Source of the DNA: Neisseria sp.
Lineage (GTDB): Bacteria; Pseudomonadota; Gammaproteobacteria; Burkholderiales; Neisseriaceae
Direction: 5' to 3'
Length of the DNA stretch: 39,142 bases
NCBI GenBank assembly: GCA_030538415.1
Contig: JAUNTY010000027.1
Location: 1-39,142 of the forward strand
In this document: positions 16,887 through 24,692 of the stretch, piece after piece
Layout of the letters: every line of letters starts with the position of its first letter
Position numbering within the stretch: the stretch's first letter is position 1
Made by a program: the position numbers and the translations under genes
The notes under the pieces: generated by a model
Databases searched by the model: none
What the model saw: only the letters and a program-made list of their open reading frames with translations
Told to the model about the DNA's origin: nothing

Positions 16887-17378
16887 ATGCAAAACAAAAA
16901 AAGCAAAACACGAGCGCTGCTGCTCTGCGGCCTGATGCTGGCGCAGCCGGTCGGTGCGGAAATTTTCATCATCAACACCCAAACGCTTGACCCCGAGCAA
17001 CTGGGCACAGGCCGCGGCCATTCCCTCAGTGATGTAGAGGCCAACCGCAAGGTGTTGCTCGACTATTACCGCTACAGCGAACAGCAGGCCGCCGTTGTCG
17101 GGCATCAACAATCCACCCGCGACCTTGCCTATAAAATACAACTGCTCAGCCAAAGCGGCGCCGACGAACAGACGCTGAACGAAGTCAACAGCCAGCTCAA
17201 ACAGCTGCAGCAAGCCGTACAGGCCGCCTTGCCCGGACTGTCGAAATTCGAGCTGCCCGAATTCCGGCAACTGCACCGGATCGAACAGGAAAACGCCGCG
17301 CAACTGGAAAACCTGCAGCAGCAGGTCGGAAAAATACCGGCTGCCCCGCCGGAAAGCCAGGCGGACATCAAGCGGTAA
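16887..17378 (+). CDS. Secreted coiled-coil protein of the CsgG-like cluster
   Basis: The 163-residue product has a signal peptide ending QPVGA before EIFIINTQTLDPEQ. The middle and C-terminal parts (about 60-155) are rich in Gln, Leu and Ala with heptad-like spacing (TLNEVNSQLKQLQQAVQAAL, then ENAAQLENLQQQVGK), predicting a helical coiled coil. The tail is Pro-rich. AGGAGGC lies 6 bp before the ATG and only 8 bp separate it from the CsgG-like gene, so it is co-transcribed. It does not resemble CsgE or CsgF. An accessory role in the periplasm or at the surface is likely but unproven. Confidence 0.7.
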   Translation: MQNKKSKTRALLLCGLMLAQPVGAEIFIINTQTLDPEQLGTGRGHSLSDVEANRKVLLDYYRYSEQQAAVVGHQQSTRDLAYKIQLLSQSGADEQTLNEVNSQLKQLQQAVQAALPGLSKFELPEFRQLHRIEQENAAQLENLQQQVGKIPAAPPESQADIKR

Positions 17379-17398
17379 ACCACAGCTCCGGTTGACAC

Positions 17399-17434
17399 AG
17401 GCCGTCTGAAAACAATCATGTTTTCAGACGGCCT
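17399..17434. terminator. Uptake-sequence hairpin closing the CsgG-like cluster
   Basis: AGGCCGTCTGAAAAC and GTTTTCAGACGGCCT pair perfectly across a short AATCAT loop. It lies 20 bp after the last gene of the cluster and 40 bp from the stop of the convergent gene, so it may serve both. Confidence 0.75.
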
Positions 17435-17475
17435 TACATTAATTCCGTGTTGTTTGACGTATTCCGAATTCACGT

Positions 17476-18264
17476 TCAATACGAGAAATATTTCCGGTAA
17501 ATCATTTCGTATTCGCCGCTGTCGCGCACTTGTTGCAGCGCGTCATCGATTTTTGACAGTAATTCCGTATCTTCCGGTCTGACCGCGATGCCGTATTCTT
17601 CCACCGGAAAATCGGGCACTTCAATCACGGTGAAATTCCGGTTGCCGTTGTTTTTCACATAGTTGCCGACCACCGCGCTGTCGCTGATCATCGCCGGCGA
17701 GCCGCCGGTTTCGATTTCCTTGATGGTGAGCGGCAGATTTTCAAAGCGGGCGATTTTCGGGCTGGTGGCGCCAAACAGCTTTTGCGCTGCATAGTCGCCG
17801 GTGGTGCCGGTGCTCACCGCGATTTTGTCGAGCTTGGCCAAATCGTTGACCGATTGGATGTCTTGGCCGTCTGAAACCAATACCACTTGTTTTACTTCGA
17901 AATAAGGCTTGCTGAACGCCATCGTTTGGCGGCGCTCGTCGGTGATGGTGATGCCGGAAATCAGGATGTCGTTGTCTTTGCTTTTCAAAGAGGCAAACAG
18001 GCCGTCCCACGGCTGGTTTTTGTAGCGGATTTTGAAATTGCCCGCCTTGGCCATCGCATCCATCAAATCCACATCAAAGCCGTGCACCTTGCCTTGGCTG
18101 TCGGTGGATTCAAACGGCGCGAAATTGGCATTCATGCCGACGTTGTAAACCGTGTCGGCACTATTGCCGTCGGCGGCCTGCTGCCCTTTGGCCGAGGGCT
18201 GGCAGGCGGCGAGCAGCAGGGCGGCGCTGAGCGCGGTGAGAAGGGTGGCGTGTTGGTTCGACAT
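17476..18264 (-). CDS. Amino-acid ABC transporter substrate-binding lipoprotein
   Basis: A 262-residue solute-binding protein of the SBP_bac_3 family. The signal ends in lipobox LAAC (Cys20), so it is tethered to the membrane. Family features include NVGMNANFAPFES at the start of the first lobe, GFDVDLMDAMAK, WDGLFASLKSKDNDILISG, ITDERRQTMAFSKPYF, VSTGTTGDYAAQKL and the C-terminal EYGIAVRPEDTELLSKI. These proteins bind polar or basic amino acids; which one is uncertain. AGGGAG before the ATG at 18264 decides this start over one 46 codons upstream. No permease or ATPase gene is beside it, so the rest of the transporter is encoded elsewhere. Confidence 0.88.
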   Translation of the reverse strand: MSNQHATLLTALSAALLLAACQPSAKGQQAADGNSADTVYNVGMNANFAPFESTDSQGKVHGFDVDLMDAMAKAGNFKIRYKNQPWDGLFASLKSKDNDILISGITITDERRQTMAFSKPYFEVKQVVLVSDGQDIQSVNDLAKLDKIAVSTGTTGDYAAQKLFGATSPKIARFENLPLTIKEIETGGSPAMISDSAVVGNYVKNNGNRNFTVIEVPDFPVEEYGIAVRPEDTELLSKIDDALQQVRDSGEYEMIYRKYFSY

Positions 18265-18350
18265 GGCAAAACTCCCTTGGGTTGATGCGGATAAATTTTC
18301 CGGATGGAGATATTGTAAGCAGATTGTTGATAAAATAACAGCTTGATAAT

Positions 18351-18639
18351 TTTGTAAAAATAACCGTCGCACCCGCGCAGGCGGGTGCCTAGTCTGAAGC
18401 ACAGCTTCAGTTTAACCCCGACAGTTCTGTAAATTAGCAAGATTTTGATTTATATAGTGGAAAACTTAATATTTGATACAAGGCAGCAAACCGCAGACAG
18501 TACAGATAGTACGGCAAGGTGCAGCAACGCTGTATCAATCTAACGGAATGGCTATAGAATCAGAAAAATGGGCAGACAAGCAAAGCTACGCTTTGCACTG
18601 GGCACCCGCCTGCGCGGGCGCAACGGTTAAAGACCTCGG
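18351..18639. repeat. Hairpin-rich MITE-like element split by a Correia element
   Basis: The left part (18351-18452) begins TTTGTAAAAATAACCGTCGC and holds the hairpins GCACCCGC-GCAG-GCGGGTGC and CTGAAGC-ACA-GCTTCAG. The right part (18557-18639) holds GCAAAGC-TAC-GCTTTGC and CACCCGC-CTGC-GCGGGCG, and ends near AACGGTTAAAGACCTCGG. Together they make one unit like that at 31158-31362, interrupted by the Correia element at 18453-18556. The 18265-18720 gap otherwise holds only the leader of the binding-protein gene and the mfd terminator. Confidence 0.65.
18453..18556. repeat. Correia repeat element (CREE/NEMIS type)
   Basis: It starts TATAGTGGAAAACTTAAT, contains the core ACAAGGCAGCAAACCGCAGA and TAGTACGGCAAGGTGCAGC, and ends in a degraded GGCTATA. 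The terminal repeats match poorly here, so it is a decayed copy. Confidence 0.75.
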
Positions 18640-18651
18640 TTTGAATTCAAA

Positions 18652-18704
18652 CAGGCCGTCTGAAAGCTTGGGAGCAGGGTTCTGCAAAGCTTTCAGACGG
18701 CCTG
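18652..18704 (-). terminator. Uptake-sequence inverted pair after mfd
   Basis: CAGGCCGTCTGAAAGCTT and AAGCTTTCAGACGGCCTG make an 18-bp stem with a 17-nt loop, 17 bp past the mfd stop. Confidence 0.7.
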
Positions 18705-18720
18705 TTTGATTTATTTGCCT

Positions 18721-21700
18721 TTATTTCCCCTGCAATTTTTTCAACACCGCTTTGACGGTTTGAATGCGCGTGTCGATGTCGTCCATCGGCGTTTCCACGC
18801 GCAGTTTGTCTTGCCCGGCCAAGCGGTAGTTTTTGTGGTTTTGAATCAGCAGGATAATCTCGGCGGGGTCGATGCTGTGGTTTTTGCCGAAGGTGAAGGT
18901 AACGGCTTCGGCGGTGGCGTCGATGGCATCAATGCCGAGCGCTTTGGCTTCGAGGCGCAGGCGGTGGCTTTCGAGCAGGGTTTTGACGGGCTGCTCGGGC
19001 AGGCCGAAGCGGTCGGTGAGCTCTTCGTGCACGCTGTTGATGTCGTTTTGGGTTTCGCAGGTGGCGAGGCGTTTGTAGAGCACGAGGCGCTCGTGGATGT
19101 CGGGGCAGTAGCCGTCGGGCAGCAGCGCGGGGCTGTGCAGCTTGATGTCGGTGGTGACGCCGAGCGGTGCGTCGAGGTCGGGTACGCGGCCTTTTTTGAG
19201 GTCGCGCACGGCTTGTTTGAGCATTTCGGTGTAGAGCGTGAAGCCGACCTGCATCATCTCCCCGCTTTGGCCTTCGCCGAGGATTTCGCCCGCGCCACGG
19301 ATTTCCAAATCCTGCATCGCCAGCGTGAAACCTGCGCCCAATTCGTCGGCGGCGGCGATGGCGTCGAGGCGTTTTTCGGCATCTTTGCTGATGTATTCGG
19401 GCGTGAGCAGGTAGGCGTAGGCTTGGTGGTGGCTGCGGCCGACGCGCCCGCGCAGTTGGTGCAGTTGGGCGAGGCCGAATTTGTCGGCGCGGTTGATGAT
19501 GATGGTGTTGGCATTGGGGATGTCGATGCCGGTTTCGATGATGGTGGAGCAGAGCAATACGTTGAAGCGCTGTTGCAGAAAGTCGCGCATCACTTGCTCG
19601 AGCTCGCGTTCGCGCAATTGGCCGTGCGCCACGCCGATGCGGGCTTCGGGCAACAATTCGGCGAGGCGCTCGTGCATATTTTCGATGGTATCGACTTCAT
19701 TATGCAGGAAAAACACTTGGCCGCCGCGCTTGAGCTCGCGCAACACGGCTTCGCGCACGCTGGCTTCGCTGAAAGGCTTGACGAAGGTTTTGACGGCGAG
19801 GCGGCGGCTGGGGGCGGTGGTAATCAGCGAAAAATCGCGCAAGCCGTCGAGCGCCATGCTCAGCGTGCGCGGAATCGGCGTGGCGGTGAGGGTGAGGATG
19901 TCGACGTTGGCGCGCAGGCGTTTGAGCTGCTCTTTCTGGCGCACGCCGAAGCGGTGTTCTTCATCAATAATGACCAGGCCAAGGTTTTTGAAAACGATGT
20001 CGGGCTGCACCAGTTTGTGCGTGCCGATGACGATATCGACCGTGCCGTCAGCCATGCCCGCCAAGGCTTCTTTGGTGGCTTTGCCGCTGTTGAAACGCGA
20101 AAGCTGGGCGACTTTCACCGGAAAATCGGCGAAGCGGTCGGCGAAATTTTGCGCGTGTTGTTCCACCAACAAAGTGGTCGGCGCGAGCACGGCGACTTGT
20201 TTGCCGCCCATCACCGCCACGAAGGCGGCGCGCAAGGCCACTTCGGTTTTGCCGAAGCCGACATCGCCGCACACCAATCGGTCCATCGGTTTGCCTTGGG
20301 TGAGGTCTTTCAACACCGCGCCGATGGCGGCGGCCTGGTCTTCGGTTTCTTCGTAGCCGAAGCCGTCTGAAAAAGCCTGATAATCGGCTTCGTTTAATTC
20401 AAACTTGTGGCCTTGCTGGGCGGCGCGTTGGGCGTAGAGATTGAGCAGTTCGGCGGCGGTGTCGCGGGCTTTTTCGGCGGCTTTGCGCTTGGCTTTCGTC
20501 CATGCGCCGCTGCCGAGTTTGTGCAGCGGCACATTGTCGCTGGCATGGCCTGCATAGCGGCTGATCAGGTGCAACTGCGACACCGGCACATACAGCTGCG
20601 CTTCGCCCGCGTATTCGAGCAGCATCATTTCGCTGTTGCCGTCGCCCAAATCCATGTTGACCAAGCCCATGTAGCGGCCGATGCCGTGTTCTTCGTGCAC
20701 CACCGGGTCGCCGATGTTGATTTCGGCCAGGTCGCGCAAGAGGCCGTCTGAAACGGCGCTGTGTTTGCGGCGGTTTTTGTTGCGGCTGCGGGCGACGTAT
20801 TGGTAGAGGTCGGATTCGGTGATGACGGCGATGTTTTCAGACGGCAGTTGGAAACCAAACGCCAGCGGGGTGACGGTGAGCATCAAGGGCGCGTCGTCGG
20901 CGAGAAAGCCCTGCCAGTCGGCCACGGGCTTGATTTTGAGGCCGTGTTGCTGGATAAAGCCCTGCATGGTTTCGCGGCGGCCGAGGCTTTCGGCGCAAAG
21001 CAGGATGCGGCCTTTGAAGGCCGTCTGAAAGTCTTGCAGCGCCTGCAAAGGCATTTCGGATTGGCGGTTGACCGCCACATCGGGCAGGGCGTGGGCGGGG
21101 CTGTCGAATTCGGGCAGGATTTGCGGGTAGGCTTTCAGACGGCCTGAAAATTCGTTATCACTGAGATACAAATACCGTGGATGCAAAGGCGGATAAGTTT
21201 CGTCGCCCTGCGCCATGGTGAAACGGGTTTTCACGTCTGCCCAAAAGCGCACGGCTTCGGCGTGCACGTCGCCCACGCACACCACAATCGCATCATTGCC
21301 GGTGTAGTCAAACAGGCTCGCGCATTCGGTTTCAAAAAACAGCGGCAGATAATATTCCACCCCTGCGCCGAAATGACCGTTGCTGACCGCTTTGTACACC
21401 GTGGCGGCGGAAGCGTCGGCCTCGATTTCTTCGCGGAAACGGGCGCGGAAGATTTTTTGCGATTCGGCATCGGTGGGAAATTCGTGCGCGGGCAAAAGGC
21501 GGATTTCGGAAACGGGCGCGAGCGTGCGCTGGCTGTCGGGGTCGAAGGTTTTGATGCTGTCGATTTCGTCGTCAAACAAATCGAGGCGGTAGGGCGTGTC
21601 GCTGCCCATCGGAAACAAATCGACAATGCCGCCGCGCACGGCAAATTCGCCGCTTGCTACCACATTGGTGACGCTGCTGTAACCCGCTTCCACCAGGCTC

Positions 21701-22113
21701 TCGCGCAAGGCGTTGATGTCGAGGGTTTGCCCCGCTTGCAGCCAAAACGTGCGCCCCGCCATAAATGAAACGGGCGCGAGCTTCTGCATCGCCGTCGCCA
21801 CCGGCACAAACAACACATCGGCCTGACCGCTTTTGAGCTGCCACAAAGCCGCCAGCCGCTCCGACACCAAATCCTGATGCGGCGAAAAGCGCTCGTAAGG
21901 CAGCGTTTCCCAATCGGGCAGAAACACGCCGGTATCTTGAGGCCGGAAAAATTTCCACGCCGCCTGCAAACGCAAAGCCTGCTCCACATCTTGAGTGAGC
22001 ACGATCTTCAGCGGTTTGGCGGGCAGGTGTTCGGTAAGGAACAGCGGCAGACTGCCGCGCGAGAGGCCGGGCCAGACGGATTTTTGAGCGGGGGCGGGGG
22101 TGGTGTAGTTCAT
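18721..22113 (-). CDS. mfd: Transcription-repair coupling factor Mfd
   Basis: It removes RNA polymerase stalled at DNA lesions and recruits UvrA, coupling transcription to excision repair. About 1130 residues in the standard order: an N-terminal UvrB-like region without helicase activity (FLPDWETLPYERFSPHQD), an RNA polymerase-binding domain (GDPVVHEEHGIGRYMGL, near 475), then the translocase with Walker A CGDVGFGKTEVALRAAF (near 617), DEEH box LVIIDEEHRFGV (near 715), LTATPIPRTL, and motifs V-VI STIIETGIDIPNANT and QLRGRVGRS. The C-terminal domain is complete. The ATG at 22113 is chosen; an in-frame TTG at 22128 adds five residues. Several uptake sequences lie within the gene. Confidence 0.96.
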   Translation of the reverse strand: MNYTTPAPAQKSVWPGLSRGSLPLFLTEHLPAKPLKIVLTQDVEQALRLQAAWKFFRPQDTGVFLPDWETLPYERFSPHQDLVSERLAALWQLKSGQADVLFVPVATAMQKLAPVSFMAGRTFWLQAGQTLDINALRESLVEAGYSSVTNVVASGEFAVRGGIVDLFPMGSDTPYRLDLFDDEIDSIKTFDPDSQRTLAPVSEIRLLPAHEFPTDAESQKIFRARFREEIEADASAATVYKAVSNGHFGAGVEYYLPLFFETECASLFDYTGNDAIVVCVGDVHAEAVRFWADVKTRFTMAQGDETYPPLHPRYLYLSDNEFSGRLKAYPQILPEFDSPAHALPDVAVNRQSEMPLQALQDFQTAFKGRILLCAESLGRRETMQGFIQQHGLKIKPVADWQGFLADDAPLMLTVTPLAFGFQLPSENIAVITESDLYQYVARSRNKNRRKHSAVSDGLLRDLAEINIGDPVVHEEHGIGRYMGLVNMDLGDGNSEMMLLEYAGEAQLYVPVSQLHLISRYAGHASDNVPLHKLGSGAWTKAKRKAAEKARDTAAELLNLYAQRAAQQGHKFELNEADYQAFSDGFGYEETEDQAAAIGAVLKDLTQGKPMDRLVCGDVGFGKTEVALRAAFVAVMGGKQVAVLAPTTLLVEQHAQNFADRFADFPVKVAQLSRFNSGKATKEALAGMADGTVDIVIGTHKLVQPDIVFKNLGLVIIDEEHRFGVRQKEQLKRLRANVDILTLTATPIPRTLSMALDGLRDFSLITTAPSRRLAVKTFVKPFSEASVREAVLRELKRGGQVFFLHNEVDTIENMHERLAELLPEARIGVAHGQLRERELEQVMRDFLQQRFNVLLCSTIIETGIDIPNANTIIINRADKFGLAQLHQLRGRVGRSHHQAYAYLLTPEYISKDAEKRLDAIAAADELGAGFTLAMQDLEIRGAGEILGEGQSGEMMQVGFTLYTEMLKQAVRDLKKGRVPDLDAPLGVTTDIKLHSPALLPDGYCPDIHERLVLYKRLATCETQNDINSVHEELTDRFGLPEQPVKTLLESHRLRLEAKALGIDAIDATAEAVTFTFGKNHSIDPAEIILLIQNHKNYRLAGQDKLRVETPMDDIDTRIQTVKAVLKKLQGK

Positions 22114-22132
22114 CAATGGCAAACGCAACTTG

Positions 22133-22160
22133 AGGCCGTCTGAATGGTTTCAGACGGCCT
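22133..22160. terminator. Uptake-sequence hairpin between mfd and the FUSC gene
   Basis: AGGCCGTCTGAA, ATGG-type loop, TTCAGACGGCCT. It sits downstream of the FUSC gene and just upstream of mfd, on the same strand, so it can separate the two units. A further single uptake sequence is at about 22199. Confidence 0.65.
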
Positions 22161-22225
22161 GATTAAGATAAGGAAAACGTATTTTAGCAGCTTTCAGGCC
22201 GTCTGAAAAAATGGTGAATTGCGGT

Positions 22226-23221
22226 TCACAACCGAAACAGCCTGCCGCCGACAATCGCAATCGAGCCGCCCAAAAGCGTGGCCAGCAGGCGGTGTTCGGT
22301 GGTGGCGAGCGGGTCGCCGTGGCCGATGGCAATCAAAAACACGATGGTGGCGGACACCATAAAAGTAAACAAGGCATAATGCGCCCGCTGCATGGAAAAG
22401 GCGGCAGCAGAAGTGAGGGTGAGGCAGAGCACCAGCACCGGCTTGGCATCGTGAAAGGCATACACCAGCAGCGTGGCCGCCACGCAGCCGATCAGCGTGC
22501 CGATAAAGCGGTTGATGCCGCGCGTGAGCGTGTCGGCGGCGGCGGGGCGCAACACCAACAGCGCGGTCATCGCCGCCCAATAATTGTTTTTCATGCCCGC
22601 GCTCTCGGCGGCATACAGCGACAAGGCCACCGCCAAACCGGTGCAGGCGGCAAAACGCCACAAACGGCTGGGCGACAAGGGCGTGGCGGGTGCGGGCGGC
22701 AGGGGTTGGGCGCTGGCGGGGGTGATTTTGGCCAGCAACACGGTAAACACGATTTGCAAGCCGCCGCCGATGAGAATCCACAAGCCGCGCATGGCCGCTG
22801 CGGCAGGATGGTTGGGATAATAGGCCGCCACCAGAAACGCGATGACGACTTGCAGCATCAGCCACCACCCATTGTTGTTGCGGCTGCTCAGCGCGGCGCA
22901 ACCGGCGGCCAGCAGCGCGGCCAAAGCCAGCGACAACACGGGCATCATCCCGGCCAGCGAACCGGCGAATGCGGCAGCCGCCATGCCCAAGGTTGCCAGC
23001 GCCATCGCCCGCCAACGGTGCGCCCCCATGCTGCGCGCCGCGCCGAAGCCCACCGAAAACGCCGCGCTTACCACAATCACGGCAACCACGGGGTCGAGCT
23101 TCATGCTCAGCGCCATCACAATCAAAATCGCAGGCGCGCTCAACACGGCTTGCCGCCAGTAAATATTGCCGCAGTTTTTTTTCAGACGGCCTGTCAATAA
23201 AGAAAGTTGGTTTTGTAACAT
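22226..23221 (-). CDS. FUSC-family inner-membrane protein
   Basis: 331 residues with about ten hydrophobic segments in two halves (roughly 20-165 and 200-330) separated by a Pro/Ala-rich linker. The second half contains KNNYWAAMTALLVLRPAAADTLTRGINRFIGTLIGC in consecutive stretches, the classic FUSC/aromatic acid exporter signature (xxYWAxMTxxxVxxP...TxxRGxxRxxGTxxG). Related proteins (AaeB, YccS) export aromatic acids or are of unknown function; no substrate can be assigned. The long cytoplasmic domain of AaeB is absent, so this is the compact form. An uptake sequence forms codons of the N-terminal TGRLKK. The ribosome site is weak. Confidence 0.82.
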   Translation of the reverse strand: MLQNQLSLLTGRLKKNCGNIYWRQAVLSAPAILIVMALSMKLDPVVAVIVVSAAFSVGFGAARSMGAHRWRAMALATLGMAAAAFAGSLAGMMPVLSLALAALLAAGCAALSSRNNNGWWLMLQVVIAFLVAAYYPNHPAAAAMRGLWILIGGGLQIVFTVLLAKITPASAQPLPPAPATPLSPSRLWRFAACTGLAVALSLYAAESAGMKNNYWAAMTALLVLRPAAADTLTRGINRFIGTLIGCVAATLLVYAFHDAKPVLVLCLTLTSAAAFSMQRAHYALFTFMVSATIVFLIAIGHGDPLATTEHRLLATLLGGSIAIVGGRLFRL

Positions 23222-23322
23222 GATAAGGTATGCTATCCGAAGTGCTTTCAGACGGCTGGTCGTATTTTTGCAGTCAATGCGGCGGTTGGTTTATTCGCCG
23301 CGTTGATATAAAGGTTTCTAAT

Positions 23323-23354
23323 GAGGCCGTCTGAAATGCTTTTCAGACGGCCTC
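23323..23354 (-). terminator. Uptake-sequence hairpin after the AEC carrier gene
   Basis: GAGGCCGTCTGAAA and TTTCAGACGGCCTC form a 14-bp stem with a 4-nt loop, 13 bp past the stop of the carrier gene. Confidence 0.75.
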
Positions 23355-23367
23355 CTGATGCTTCCGC

Positions 23368-24327
23368 TCAAAACATCTGCAACAACGCATCCACAATCGG
23401 CACCACAACCATAAACAGAATGGTGCTGGTGGTGACCACATTGGTGGCAAAGCGCACATCGCCTTTGGCTTCGTTTGCCAAAATCGGCAACACCGCCAAG
23501 GCCGACACCGAAGACTGCACAATCAGCGTTTTCGCTTCCACCGCCGCCAGCGGCATGATGCTGTGACCTGCCCACACCAGCGCCGCCATAATCAGCGGCG
23601 CGAGCACGAATTTACCCAACAGCGCGGCGATGGTATCTTTGTCGAAACGGATGCTTTTCAGCCCCGCATCGGCCAGGGTGATGCCGATATACAGCAAGGC
23701 CAGCGGCGTGACCACGCTGCCGACATAGCCCAATGTGGAATGGACAAACGAAGGCACGGGAATATCGAGCAGCAGGAAAACCAGCGCCACCAGAAAGCCC
23801 AGCAGAGGCGCGGGCAAGAGCTTTTTCCAGTTGAATTTCTGCTTGTGCGCCGCCGCTTGCGGCTCGCTGCTGTCGCTGCTGATGAGAAATACGCCGAACG
23901 CCCAGGTCGAAACGGTGTTGAGTACATAATAAACCAGAAAATACGGCATGCTCGCCTCGCCGAACAAGGCGACATTGAGCGGCAGGCCGATGAAGATGGT
24001 GTTGGCATTGACGATGGTGTTGATAAACACCCCGCGCCGCCCGCGCCGCACCTTCAATACTTTCACCATCAGCCAGGCGATGATATAGCCGATGACCACC
24101 GAAGCCACGCCGTAAATCAGGCCGTCTGAAAGCGCCAGTAATTTATCGCGGGTCAGGTAGGTGAGCACCGAGACGAAAATCGATGCAGGCAGCGCGACAT
24201 TCATAATCAGTCGCGAAATATTGGCGGCAAAGCTGTCGGCAAACCAGCCCTTGTCGCGCAGGTAAAAGCCCAAGGCGATAATCAAGACAATGGGCAACAC
24301 GCTTTCGATAGCGGTGAGGAAAATCAT
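23368..24327 (-). CDS. AEC-family carrier, probable malate permease
   Basis: 319 residues with ten hydrophobic helices in the 5+5 arrangement of the auxin efflux carrier family. Features include LPIVLIIALGFYLRDKGWF at the N-terminus, LIMNVALPASIFVSVL (helix 2), NANTIFIGLPLNVALFG (helix 4 break), TPLALLYIGITLAD (helix 7) and the end QSSVSALAVLPILANEAKGD. In bacteria such carriers include MleP/MdcF-type malate and malonate permeases. It lies just downstream of, and on the same strand as, a malic/malolactic-type enzyme, which supports malate import. However, a 365-bp gap with its own hairpin separates them, so co-transcription is not shown. Confidence 0.85.
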   Translation of the reverse strand: MIFLTAIESVLPIVLIIALGFYLRDKGWFADSFAANISRLIMNVALPASIFVSVLTYLTRDKLLALSDGLIYGVASVVIGYIIAWLMVKVLKVRRGRRGVFINTIVNANTIFIGLPLNVALFGEASMPYFLVYYVLNTVSTWAFGVFLISSDSSEPQAAAHKQKFNWKKLLPAPLLGFLVALVFLLLDIPVPSFVHSTLGYVGSVVTPLALLYIGITLADAGLKSIRFDKDTIAALLGKFVLAPLIMAALVWAGHSIMPLAAVEAKTLIVQSSVSALAVLPILANEAKGDVRFATNVVTTSTILFMVVVPIVDALLQMF

Positions 24328-24444
24328 GAGATAGCTCCGGTTGTTGGCGGTAGGGGTGTAGTCGTGCGCGCCGGTGGTCGATAGTTTGGATACGGTAAAT
24401 GCATAGATAATGCAGGAACCTGTGGAAATTCAGCAATCTGTCCT

Positions 24445-24588
24445 CTCTCCCGTTTATTCTCGCAGGGGATGAGGAGAGAGTTAGCAGAGAGGGCAAAGCC
24501 GTTGGAGGAAGAAATATTACTTTAAGCCCCGAGTGTTTAGCCCTCTCCCCAAGCTTCTCCTCGTCCCCTGCGAGGATAAACGGGAGAG
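24445..24588. repeat. GGGAGAGGG-type long inverted-repeat element
   Basis: CTCTCCCGTTTA at 24445-24456 is inverted exactly at 24577-24588, and the next blocks (TCTCGCAGGGGATGAGGAGA against TCTCCTCGTCCCCTGCGAGG) continue the pairing with a small bulge. An inner AGCAGAGAGGGC / TAGCCCTCTCCC pair also faces inward. About 145 bp can fold into one long hairpin. It is related to 1863-1988. No gene is seen in the 24328-24692 gap. Confidence 0.65.
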
Positions 24589-24628
24589 GGAGCAAATTGC
24601 TGAAATTCCAATAATTACTCCAGACAAA

Positions 24629-24674
24629 AAGGCCGTCTGAAAAACGCTTCGACAAGATGCTTTCAGACGGCCTT
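24629..24674 (-). terminator. Uptake-sequence inverted pair after the malic enzyme gene
   Basis: AAGGCCGTCTGAAA and TTTCAGACGGCCTT pair around an 18-nt loop, 18 bp past the stop; an A-run precedes the left arm, giving a T-run on the minus strand. Confidence 0.75.
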
Positions 24675-24692
24675 GGTTTCAAAAATCAAACA

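Noticed and set aside
18706-20370. A 554-codon + strand open frame opposite mfd
   Set aside because: Same antisense effect; no domain-like motif, while mfd is complete.
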